Position numbers and translations under genes: made by a program. The notes beneath the pieces are model-generated. The model did no database searches and was not told where the DNA came from. It saw nothing but the letters and a program-made list of their open reading frames with translations. This document shows, piece after piece, positions 30,151-40,300 of a stretch of 64,000 nt of DNA. How positions within the stretch are numbered: the stretch's first letter is position 1; every line of letters starts with the position of its first letter. This stretch comes from Trichomonas vaginalis G3 (taxonomy: Eukaryota > Parabasalia > Trichomonadida > Trichomonadidae), in the NCBI RefSeq assembly GCF_026262505.1, contig NC_067205.1:18473645-18537644 (forward strand), in the 5' to 3' direction.

Positions 30151-30280
30151 CACTCATTTTGGCAATGTGTCCATGTGAATTTCCTCCAATTTGTGATTAT
30201 GTAAAGAAGTTTTATAAGTACATAGAAAATGATCCAATAATCGATTTCTTCCAGGATATAACAATGGAAGACATTTCTTT
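30151..30280 (+). pseudogene. SAPS-like gene fragment 1
   Basis: About 130 bp closely matching bases about 26189-26315 of the intact SAPS-like gene (MCPCEFPPICDYVKKFYKYI, IENDPIIDFFQDITMEDIS). Similarity stops abruptly after ACATTTCTTT. It follows the 3' end of beta-helix copy 1 across a spacer that is itself repeated before fragment 2. It is a relic of a duplication, not a functional gene. Confidence 0.75.
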
Positions 30281-30568
30281 ATTTCGAAAGATATTTCCAG
30301 AAAATCCCTTGTGTCTTATTATATATTCGTTTCATAACTTGAATTTTGTTTGTTCCATGAACAATCCGACATGAATTAATAATCATTTTTAGATAATCAA
30401 TAGTTTTGTTTTCAATAAAAAGAGGACAACGAATAGTTATCGATATTGGTTAATATGAATAATATGTTTATTTTAACTAATTAAATGAAAAATAAACAAT
30501 ATTCATATGAAGAATAGATTGTAAATAAGAATATTGTTAATTTAATATAATTATCCGATTAGATTAGA

Positions 30569-31920
30569 TTACTTGGCTCCAATAGATTTTAGATAATTTC
30601 TTACATTATATTTTGCAAGTGCAAATGCAGTTTTTCCATAATTATTCTTTGCTTCTGTATCAGCTCCTACTGAGATAAGATATTTAACTATTTCAAGATG
30701 ACCACATCTTGATGCAAAAATAAGTGGAGTCCATCCATTACTATCCTTTGCCTCTGTATCAGCTCCAACTGAGATAAGATATTTAACAACTTCAAGATAA
30801 TTATAACATGATGCTTGAATTAATGGGGTATGTCCATCATTATCCTTTGCTTCTGTATCAGCTCCTACTGAGATAAGATATTTAACTATTTCAAGATGAC
30901 CATATCTTGATGCAAAAATAAGTGGAGTCCATCCATTACTATTCTTTGCTTCTGTATCAGCTCCTACTAAGATAAGACTTTTTACAACTTCAAGACGACC
31001 TTCTGATGATGCTTCAATGAGTGGAGTATTTACATAATTACCTTTTGCTTCTTTATTAGCTCCAACTGAGATAAGATATTTAACAACTTCGAGACGACCT
31101 TTTAATGATGCTTCAATGAGTGGAGTATATCCATCTTTATCCTTTGTTTCTTTATCAGCTCCAACTGAGATAAGATATTTAACAACTTCAAGATGGCCAT
31201 ATCTTGATGCATAAATGAGTGGAGATATCCTTTATTATCCTTTGTTTCCTTATCGCAGCCACTTTCAATAAGTGATTTGACAAGATTAAGATTTCCTTTT
31301 TCACTTGCAGCATGAAGTACATTCTTTTCAAGCTCTTCTGTCTTCTTCCAAAGTCTTTCTTCACAAGCCTTTGAAATCATCTCTTGATTGCCCTTAGAAG
31401 AAAGTTCTTCAAAGAATTTGTAAACTTTATCAAAATCCTTTGTTTCCTTAAGTGATGATATTTTGGTTAAATATTCTCTAGAACAGTCGTGAGATTCATT
31501 AGTTAGTGTGACTGTAGTTTCTTTGGCCGCATTTTGTAATTGATTTTGTAAAGTTTTTATTTCTGTTTGAGGTTTTTTGATTTCTTCTGTAGAATCAAGC
31601 ATATGTTTGTCGTTTTCTTTGATAAAATCAATCATTCCATCAAATATATTGAATTTCATGTACTTTTTGACGAATGTAAGAATTGAAACGACTTCTTCGA
31701 AATTTTGGATAGTAATATTTGCTTTTCGTGTACTGATATATAATTCTTTGGCATTTAGAGTTGATGAAGACTGCTTCAGAAGAGTTACGTACTCATCAAC
31801 TGTCAAACGTGAAAATTTCATGATAGTTTTGATGTCTCTGATATCGAATATATCAAAAAAGTTTTCGTTTTGAATATAATCGCTGATATGAGCAGCAATA
31901 TACTCCAAATTCAGATTCAT
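30569..31920 (-). pseudogene. ankyrin-repeat protein with one frameshift
   Basis: ATG at 31920 (MNLNLEYIAAHISDYIQNEN). Residues 1-230 are the BTB/coiled-coil-like N-terminus common to one trichomonad ankyrin family. Ankyrin repeats begin with LHAASEKGNLNLVKSLIESG. Near 31224 a T present in sister repeats (GGAGTATATCC) is missing (GGAGATATCC), shifting the frame. In the restored phase six to seven near-identical 99-base repeats (TPLIEASLKGRLEVVKYLIS type) run to a stop at 30569. A single deletion is the only defect, so this could be a recent pseudogene or an assembly error. It lies antisense inside the duplicated SAPS/beta-helix block. Confidence 0.7.
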
Positions 31921-32410
31921 AACCTAATTCGCTTTTTGAAATGTCGTAAAATTTACAAATCATCTGAAAAAAATAAAATAAAATCGAAATTTATACTAAA
32001 AATAATCTCGCTGTTATATATTTTATGAAAATATATCTTTGTAATTTCATGTCAAAATGTATTTTGATGGCAATGCTGGCAAATTTAAGAACTGTTAGCT
32101 GCAAAGCACTGACATTGTATCAGTACTTTGTAACACCCAATGTCACTTAGAATGTATTCAATACTGGGTTAAATTCACAAGATCAATCCATAGTTTGGAC
32201 ATTTTCTAATGGGAATGAAAGATGAAATGTACCCAAAAACATTTTATTCTCACTCCAAGTAGGGGAAACACTGTCTAAAAAATATAACTTTCAGTATTAG
32301 TTTCTCCGACTATAAATTGGAGTTGGAAGTGGCGAATGACTGTGTTATGGTCAGTAGTTCCGAACCACCACTTGTCCCTTGAAAGTTCAAGAAGAATATT
32401 TTCCAATTGT
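31921..32410. other. spacer with short antisense coding-like relic
   Basis: Mostly AT-rich. On the minus strand 32275-32457 reads LSRDKWWFGTTDHNTVIRHF and IVGETNTESYIF, which looks like a piece of a protein, but no family is recognised. Nothing else is supported here. Confidence 0.35.
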
Positions 32411-32640
32411 ATAATCTTCTCACTAGCACAAAAAACAGAACAAATTATAAATCTCAAAAAAATATGATAAACTTAAACTATAAATCAAAACTAGATTATA
32501 AAATCATAATAGATTAATCTTAAATCTCGAACTAAATGTTCATGATATATGAACTTGTTAGTGTCTATTCAAGAAAATTTATGTCTCTATACGAAATTTG
32601 TATAGGCATTCATGAAGACAAGAATCAAAGATATTATTAA
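32411..32640 (+). repeat. diverged copy of the beta-helix 3' end and its downstream spacer
   Basis: TTCTCACTAG, AACAAATTNTAAATCTC, CTATAAATCAAAA, TCTAAANCTNAACTAAATGTTCATGAT and TGTCTATTC-type stretches appear in the same order as at about 29884-30150. This shows that the region before SAPS fragment 2 is a third, badly decayed copy of the beta-helix end plus spacer. Confidence 0.55.
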
Positions 32641-32642
32641 CA

Positions 32643-33108
32643 AATTTTAACAATATGTCCAGGAGAATTTCCTGCGATTTGTTATTATGTACAGGAGTTT
32701 TACAAGTACATAGAAAATGATCCAATAATCGATTTCTTCCAGGAGATAATAATGGAAGACATTTCTTACTTACCAATCCAAGAATGGCTTTCTTCACTTG
32801 GATTTGCAGAACTGATCATCAACGAACTGAACACTATCGAAATCGACATTAAGAAAGACATCTATGATGACATTCCTCTCCAGAAACTAAGAAACATGTT
32901 CAAACTAATTGAGTTTTCAAGTACATCACCAGTTTTGATTGACAAATTCCGATGTCCAGACATTGTCAAGACAATTATGCGCTACACAACACTTCCTACA
33001 GAAGTTGAAGATGCACGATGGTCCGCACTTAACGTTTTGTACTGTATCGAGTCCGCAGACATCATGAACAGTCTTTTCGACTATGTCTTCACATTCGTCG
33101 ATCATTAG
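32643..33108 (+). pseudogene. SAPS-like gene fragment 2
   Basis: About 465 bp nearly identical to bases about 26198-26640 of the intact SAPS-like gene, from CPGEFPAICYYVQEFYKYIE through ADIMNSLFDYVFTF, then a new stop (VDH-TAG) at 33106. It lacks the first 160 and last 150 residues of the parent and has no proper start. The high identity shows a recent duplication. It precedes beta-helix copy 2 by only about 160 bp, whereas the intact gene is 1.7 kb from copy 1. Confidence 0.8.
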
Positions 33109-33265
33109 TATGTTTCTTAAAATGTTTTTTTATGTTGATTAGAAAGTGAATCAAGTTACTGTCCAAGGTATGAAAATATGGTATGCTAAAAAATCTTCAA
33201 ATATTAAACCATATTGTATAATTGGTGTGTTGTAACGATTACATTTATTTATTTGAATTGAGAGG

Positions 33266-34459
33266 GTGTGTTTGTTTATAAATTTTTATAGAAAAAATAA
33301 TAATCATTTTTTCGTAAAGCCTAAGCAAAATAGTCCAAATGATAATATATGGGAATACTTTTATGGATGTGAGTTATATGATTTTCATATTAATGAAAGC
33401 AAATTTGTTAATGAGAACTCCAAAGTTTTTGTTGATGAAGTTATTTTTGAAGACATTCATCCAAATGGTGTCATTAATATCTCTGGTACCGATAATACCA
33501 AACTTCTTGTTTCATTTTGTAGTTTCGGAAGATGTGGTAAAGAAAACGAAAATGGAGGGTGTATTTTCATGGAAAATAAAGGATCCTGTATCCAATATCG
33601 TATTTGCAGTCACGAATCGTTTGTTGTCCGAACGAAAGATGAATTTAATATTTACCTCGGATCACACTCTGCGATAGGAGTTTCTGAGTCTGCTGAAAAT
33701 AAAAACTATATCATAGAATCTTCGTTTAATAATTGTAGAGGAAATGGTGCAGTATTAGCAAGTCAAAATGGTAAAATAGAAAATATTAATATTTCTTTTT
33801 CTTCTATGAAGTATTATGCAGGATATGCTATCGCAGATTCTTTAGAAAATTCATTTGGTAATACTAGTAATTTTTATAATATAACTTCAGAAGTGTCTAT
33901 CTTTGGAGTTGGTAATATAAAACATTTCATTTCGCATTGTAATATCATTAAATGCTATGATCCAAATAATGCAATAATTTATTGTATTCAGAATTCATAT
34001 CTTTCTTTGAGTCAATGTTTTATTAAAGAAAATACATCTCCATTGTTTATTAGGATTGAAAATACTGCCGAAATTGTTATTAATCATTCGCATTATGATG
34101 AAGATAATTCAATAGATAATACATGTAATAATCCTGATATGATTAAAATTGAATCTCCACAGATATTGAGTAAATTAGAAAACAAGTATTTGTCAACAGT
34201 ATTTTGTGAAGCAGAAAATAAATATTTAGAAGAAGATAAATTAGAATTTAATATGTCATGTCCAAGAATGAATTCAAAATTTAATATTTTCCCATTGTTT
34301 CATGTTCTAACTAGTCCAAAGAACATAATAAATTCTAAATCTCCAAAAACTATGATCAATTTAAACAGCAAAATCAACAACTATAAATCACATCTAGAAT
34401 CCAAACTTAGAGACAAACTTAAACTTAAATCTAAAACTAAATGCTCTGAGACTATTTAA
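33266..34459 (+). pseudogene. right-handed beta-helix-like surface protein, copy 2, lacking start and anchor
   Basis: Open for 397 codons from a GTG with no usable ATG, like copy 1, with which it shares most residues (YFYGCELYDFHINESKFVNE, KGSCIQYRICSHESFV, TCNNPDMIKI). The C-terminus continues further than in copy 1, into a Lys/Leu-rich tail (LESKLRDKLKLKSKTKCSET). Shared flanking sequence shows the copies arose as one duplicated block with the SAPS gene. No signal peptide or membrane anchor. Either both are dead fragments or both depend on an unseen upstream exon. Confidence 0.55.
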
Positions 34460-34768
34460 AATGTAATGAACATATGGGATTTTGATATTATCAATATTAT
34501 ATAACCTGCGCATATGTCATTTTGTTTACTAAAGTTCCTAATTTGATCTGTTCTGCTATTATAAGAATATGAAGTCGATCTTAATTTTAACTATATGAAA
34601 ATGTTTAAGATTACTTCTTTTGATGCGAGATCTTTTATGTCCATAAAAGACATTGCTTGGACATTTTGAATATATAATATATAAGGAATAAATAGATATT
34701 TGATCAATAAAAAAGAGTATAATATCAACGGGCATATGAAAAATTTTTTTAAACGTACATAAAAATAG
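34460..34768. other. intergenic, nothing recognised
   Basis: 309 bp of AT-rich spacer before the coiled-coil gene; no ORF, repeat or initiator motif I can support. Confidence 0.4.
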
Positions 34769-35926
34769 ATGAGTGAAAATTCGACAGAAGAAGTCATTCT
34801 AAATCAAGATGAAGAAGATGAATTAATTCAAATGGGAGTATTTTACGACAAAAAAATAAATCACGAGAAATTGTTCCTTAGAAAAAACCTTGCATTGAAA
34901 ACTCAATTGGAATCTAAATTAGAAGAGCTTCAAAACGAATTAGATGCCATAGAAGAAGAAAATTCTGAATTTGAGGCAAATACTATCGATCCTGATACTC
35001 AAAACTTTACTCTTACTGGTGATTTCTTTGAGCAATTGCGTATTCTTGAAGGCCAAGGTGAAATAATCAGTGCAAAGTTAGCAGGAATTAAAGCTGGTAA
35101 TGTTGATTTACAAGCGGAAGTTCAATCAAACGTAAACAAAACGAAAATTCTCCGAAAACAAAATACAGATTTAGAAGAAAAAGTTGCAAACCTCAAAGAA
35201 TTACTTGAAAAAAGAAAGGTTGATATAAGGCAAATCGAAGAGAATTACGTCAAAGTTACAACAGAAGAAGAGCAGCTGAAATTAGATTGCATTCAGATAA
35301 AAGAAGACACAAGAAAGAAGGCTGAGGACCTTAAAGCTGCTGCTAAAGCAGCTGCCGAAGATATATTCACCCAAAGACAGCTCCTTATTACTACAATTGC
35401 TGAATGTAAACAACAATTAGATCAGATCAAAGAAGTAGAAAAAGGCGATAACAGATCTTCATTCCTTAATGAGAAAAAGAGAATATCGTCGTTGAAAGAG
35501 CAGTCATCTTCCAGTTGGATGAACGAAAGAATTTCATTAGTCAATAAAATCAAATTAGCCAAGGAGAAACTTGTCGAGTTATCAAGGCACACTAATGTAC
35601 ATTCGCGTAAGAATGTTCAACTTAAGTCCCCGATCTTGAAGAAGGATAATTTAAGTGATTCAGATATTAAAAAAGCTCTTTTCCTTGAAATTAACGAGCT
35701 CAAGGGCTACGATTGGAGTTTCATAGATGAATCTATTAAAGCTGAAAAGAGTTACGCTGAATCTCTTCAGAAAGAACTTGATGAAATTAATCAATTTTCT
35801 GAAAAAATTGAAAAATTCAGTGCATCAAATCAAGAACTGATTGAGAAACAAAATAATTCTGTAGAGAATAATAGAAGACTTGATTTATTGAAGCAAGAAC
35901 TGAATGAACTGAAATCTCAACTTTAA
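34769..35926 (+). CDS. coiled-coil protein, 385 aa
   Basis: ATG at 34769; intact. Acidic N-terminus (MSENSTEEVILNQDEEDEL), then almost continuous heptad-patterned helix from about residue 35 to 385 with short breaks near 75-90 (DPDTQNFTLTGDFFEQ) and 240-300. No motor, kinase or membrane motif. Such proteins in trichomonads are often cytoskeleton-associated (costa, basal-body or mastigont components). That placement is a suggestion only. Leu/Lys/Glu composition makes distant similarity to many coiled coils unavoidable, so no family name is given. Confidence 0.75.
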   Translation: MSENSTEEVILNQDEEDELIQMGVFYDKKINHEKLFLRKNLALKTQLESKLEELQNELDAIEEENSEFEANTIDPDTQNFTLTGDFFEQLRILEGQGEIISAKLAGIKAGNVDLQAEVQSNVNKTKILRKQNTDLEEKVANLKELLEKRKVDIRQIEENYVKVTTEEEQLKLDCIQIKEDTRKKAEDLKAAAKAAAEDIFTQRQLLITTIAECKQQLDQIKEVEKGDNRSSFLNEKKRISSLKEQSSSSWMNERISLVNKIKLAKEKLVELSRHTNVHSRKNVQLKSPILKKDNLSDSDIKKALFLEINELKGYDWSFIDESIKAEKSYAESLQKELDEINQFSEKIEKFSASNQELIEKQNNSVENNRRLDLLKQELNELKSQL

Positions 35927-36645
35927 TTTATTTGTTACTATAAATGTTATTTTATACTACATCATATGTATTTATACACTATCCATTTTTTGGAAAAAGG
36001 AAGATTCCAAACGTTTCTTCAAAAATATTTGAGGATTTTACATTTTTTCAACTTATATTTCATTGATATTTTAATGTACTATAATAATCATGCATATTCT
36101 CGGCTCGGAAGATTGTTTTGAAATGAAATATATCTTACCGAGAAGATGGTATATTATCTATTACTAGGATGAAATAATCGAAAAACCTTGAATTTTATTT
36201 GAAATTTTAAAATGATAAAGAATTATTCAAAAAAATTGAATAAGGTTTGAATTTTCTGAGGAGATAAACTATCATCTATATGATTTGAAATTCGATATTT
36301 TTGTTTATCTGTTTGTGGGCGATATACTTATCGTTGAATGTCATTTTTTAGATTTTACACCTCTGAAAAAAATGAACTATCACTTCTTTGAAAAATTTGA
36401 ATTCCAGACCCAATATTCCATTAAAATGATAGTAACATGGTTACCAAGATAGTATACAATAATTAACAAAATGAAATACACCTCATCGGATAACGAATAT
36501 CTGCATTGGAATCTATTCTTGAGCATTATTTATATGGATCTTTTCCATATAAAAATTCTAAAGTATTTCAATTTTTTGTGAGGATGAAACGTTCTAAAAA
36601 AATAAATTTGCCAAGATCAATCATTTTTCATTTTTCATCATCAAG
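35927..36645. other. intergenic, nothing recognised except start motifs
   Basis: AT-rich spacer. At its end the motif TCATCATCA lies directly before the ATG of the small acidic protein. No ORF or repeat otherwise. Confidence 0.45.
36633..36641 (+). promoter_or_regulatory. initiator (Inr) candidate, tandem TCATCATCA
   Basis: Overlapping TCA-C/T-(A/T)-like initiator motifs about 5-12 bases upstream of the ATG at 36646, the spacing usual for trichomonad initiators. Confidence 0.35.
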
Positions 36646-36975
36646 ATGAGTGATGTCATGTCTGATATTGCTAGTGATGTAATGGATGCTGCTGAAGATG
36701 AAATCAAAGATGGATTAAATGATATGGCTGAAGATGCAATTAACGGTGAATTGGACGTAGGAAAGAGCATGAATGATATGGCAGACAATATATTGGAAGG
36801 TGGTGCTGAAGCAATAGTTGACAATGCGTTCGATAAACTGTACGACAGCTCTGATGTTCCAAGCGAAGTTAACGAAGTTGTTGACGTTGTTAAAGACGAA
36901 GTGGGAGATGCACTTGGAAATGCATTTGTAAGAGCCAAAGACGAGATAGTTGAGGCGTGTTGCAGAGTTTGTTAA
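36646..36975 (+). CDS. small acidic amphipathic protein ending in CCRVC
   Basis: ATG at 36646; 109 aa. The whole sequence is Asp/Glu/Ala/Gly/Met-rich with a helical 3-4 spacing (MSDVMSDIASDVMDAAEDEI, DGLNDMAEDAINGELDVGKS, VVDVVKDEVGDALGNAF). It repeatedly uses a D-x-x-x-D-M/A pattern suggestive of an amphipathic helical bundle. It ends in EACCRVC. The three cysteines at the extreme C-terminus could be lipidated (palmitoyl or prenyl) or bind metal, but CRVC is not a standard CaaX box. No known family. Its clean ORF, an initiator motif just upstream and more G/C-ending codons at the 3' end argue it is real. Confidence 0.6.
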   Translation: MSDVMSDIASDVMDAAEDEIKDGLNDMAEDAINGELDVGKSMNDMADNILEGGAEAIVDNAFDKLYDSSDVPSEVNEVVDVVKDEVGDALGNAFVRAKDEIVEACCRVC

Positions 36976-37370
36976 ATCAATTTATGCGGATTATACTTAT
37001 TTTTAGTAAAAATTTAAGATTTCATTTTAGCAGCTATTTTTGGAAGATGAAAAAAACAACATCATGAGTCTGATTGAATACCCGCAACGTTGATAATCTT
37101 TTATTGATTTTCAAAGAGAAATCAAATATATCCGTTTAATAATTCTGAATTTTATTCTTATAAACTAATTTAAATTGATAAACATAAGGAAAGAAATACT
37201 TTTTTAAATTGAAAATTCTGATATTTGATGTTTATGATCAAAATCAAAAAAATTATTTGGAGCAAAATACAATTATGGAATTCAGATTCATAATAACTAG
37301 TATAAAATAGAGAAATGATTCATATAATACATGTATTTACAAACAAACAATAAAATATAATAAAAAATAA
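36976..37370. other. intergenic, convergent 3' ends, nothing recognised
   Basis: AT-rich spacer between the 3' ends of the small acidic gene and the WD40 gene. No repeat or ORF seen; poly-A-signal-like AATAAA occurs near 37348. Confidence 0.4.
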
Positions 37371-40300
37371 TTATTTTCCATGGTCAAATGGTGATTGATT
37401 GACAACAGGTACTGTTATTCTTGGTAATAATGGTTTCTTGATAATCTTCTGTACAACTTCGTATTTATTTGCTTCAATTGAAGAATTAATTTTTTGATCT
37501 TGTTCCAACTCAGCCAAAACTGGACTTTTACTTCTGTGATGCATGTAGATTGGCACATGCTTTTTTTTATTCCTCGGAGAAAGCGTGTAAATGGAATTTA
37601 CTGGTTTTGGCGACGCATCAGGTAAATGTTCGCAAACTGCGAGTTCTAAGAGGTCTACACCGTCATTTAATGGAAATACAGATAAATTGGTAGGTCTGTG
37701 TACAACAACTCTTGCAGATATTTCCATTTTATTTGTCATAGCGACCATATTCTTTATAATGCTTGCTGCTGCTTGGCTGGCTTCTCTAGAGATCTGGTTC
37801 CTTCTTTCTTCGATGAGAGAAGTGTCGTATTCGACTTTTCTCTCTTTTTTATCTGATGGAGTCCTCAAAACAGTTACTAATGATAAGGGATCGTTCTTTC
37901 TTTGATAGCGTGTTTCAATCCTCATCCTTTGGGTGGTTTTTACATACCTAACCCTCGGATTTCGAAGTTTTGGTATAGATGTAACCGATTTTGAATGATT
38001 TATTACGGGGTTTGGCTTCATAACCGGTGATTTCTTCTTGGCAACTGTCGCTATATCAACTGATTTGCTTCTTTTGATGCCTTTTTCCGAGATTATTTTT
38101 TCATTTTTCGGAACTTGAAGAATTTTGGGGTTTTTAGTATTAGAAACATTCTCTTTGGCTCTGGTTTGATGTTTTGGAGATGTTTCGGATTTGGGTGATT
38201 TTAGAGGTGTCACTTTTTTGGAGAAAATTTTTTCTTTTTTATTTTTCTTGAAAGATTTCTGTTGTTTTGTCATTTCGAAGAAGTCTTCGTTTTGTTTGAT
38301 GACTTCGTGAAGTTTTTTGACGTTTTCTTGGTAAATTTTCCTTTCATTTTCGTCTTTTGGAATAAAAGACCTTGTTGCGTCTTCAAGGAGGTCAATCATC
38401 TCTGTGTTACCTGAAACAAACTTCTCAATCACATTAGTTCTGTCCAAAACAACACTTGAACTCAAATTTTTCTCATTTGGATGTAATTTTATAACCAAAG
38501 GTGGTGTTTGTGCCCTATGTGGGTTAACATCTTTAACAGGGATCTCTGGTTCTTTGAATAACTCCAAAGATGAAACAGATTTGTGATATTTGATGGTTTT
38601 TGTCTCAAAAGAAGGTTCTTCTGGTATTTGCTTGGGTTCTAGTAGTCTATCATTCACTTGTGCCTTTGTTTTCTTCTTCTTTGACTTGTTTTTCTTTGAA
38701 TTTTTTGGACTTTTTGTTTTCTCAGAATTTTTGTCACTTTTGTCAAGATTGTCACTTTTACGAGTCTTGTCACTTTTGGATTTGTTGTCATTTTTATTAG
38801 ATTTTTCACTTTTGTTTTTTGATTGAATTTTTGAATTTTTATCGTCAAAATCTGAGGAATTTTCAGATTCATCGGAAAGATCTAATGTCAAATCTGTTTC
38901 AGTTTGATTGTTTTGATCTTTATTTTGTTGCTGAGGTATTTGATCATTGTTTTTATGTTTTTTAGTTCTTCTTGGAGTTTTTGATTCATCTGTTTTCATT
39001 TTTGGTCTAGAACTTGGAGCTTGTGGGCCTTTTCTTGGTGCTCTCTTCACTTTGGGGATGTTATTCAGTTCATTGTCTTCGTCATCATCAAAATCAATCT
39101 TATCATCTGAAATTTCGGGTTCTTTTACATCAAAATTTTGTGAATTTTGTAAATTTTCGGAATTTTGCTTCTTTTTCGGTTTGGCTTTTGGTGGAGGCTT
39201 TTTAGGTTGGTTTTCTTCTTCAGAATATTCATAAGTTTCCGAATATTCTTTGTCACTTTTTTGGTTTTGTAAATTTTCTTCTTTTTTATTTATGTTTTGT
39301 TGTTTTGAAGTAGTATCTTCAATAGAACTCATTTCAGCGAGTATTGCTGATCTCTCATTATCACTCAAATTACTCTTTTTGTCATCATTTTCTTCAGTTT
39401 TCGGAAGATTTGAACTCATTGTTGACAAAGTTTGGTATTTTTTCTTTTTTGACTTCTTAGAACTACTTTGCTGTTGTTCCTGATTATTTTCTTCTGCCTT
39501 TTGGTCGTCGTTTTCTTTTACTTTTACAGTTGGAGATTTTTCTTCGAGTAAAGACATGTCGAAGTTATCCCAATTGTAGTTATTAGGGGCATTCTGTCTT
39601 GTATTGAGTGTTGGTGAGTTCTTTTGGCTTCTAACTGACTCCAAAAGTGAAGTTGTGTTATTATTCTTTTCATCATCATCGAAATTGCCAGGAATAAGAC
39701 AGTATTCGGCGAGATTGTCTTCAAGTTTATCGAAATTGTCGATTTCTGGGACTTCTTCATCAACTTCCCTGAAGAATAAATTTCCTTTTAAGATCATTAT
39801 CTCTGTATAAGTAGCTACGATGATATCTCTACGTCCATTCAATACGCAACAGTTCAGAATGGGTAAAGGAAGATGAACTGTGGCGATATTCATGAAATCG
39901 TAATTCCATATTTTGACTTTTTGGTCTAAAGAGCTTGTAACCCAGAAAGTCTCAGAGAAAGAGAATCCTGTGACTGCATCATCATGATATTTCTTGCCAA
40001 CGTCTGAATTCAATAAGTCTAATTTGTTTTCTCGAAAAGTGACACAGAAAATAGCTCCTGTTTGATAACCGAGGTACGCGATATCCCTATTAATGGCTAC
40101 TAATGTTGGTTGATTCATCGCTAGTTCCGAAATGATCTTGCAATCGTTAGTTTCAATTAATACCAAAGAATCTTTGCAAATCATAAGGATCTGATCAACG
40201 GAAGGTAGATATTTAATATCAATTAATGTCCTACTTGACCCGTAAATGTATCTTCTTATCAATCTGATCGTTTTGTAATCGGCAATGTTCAAATCGCAGT

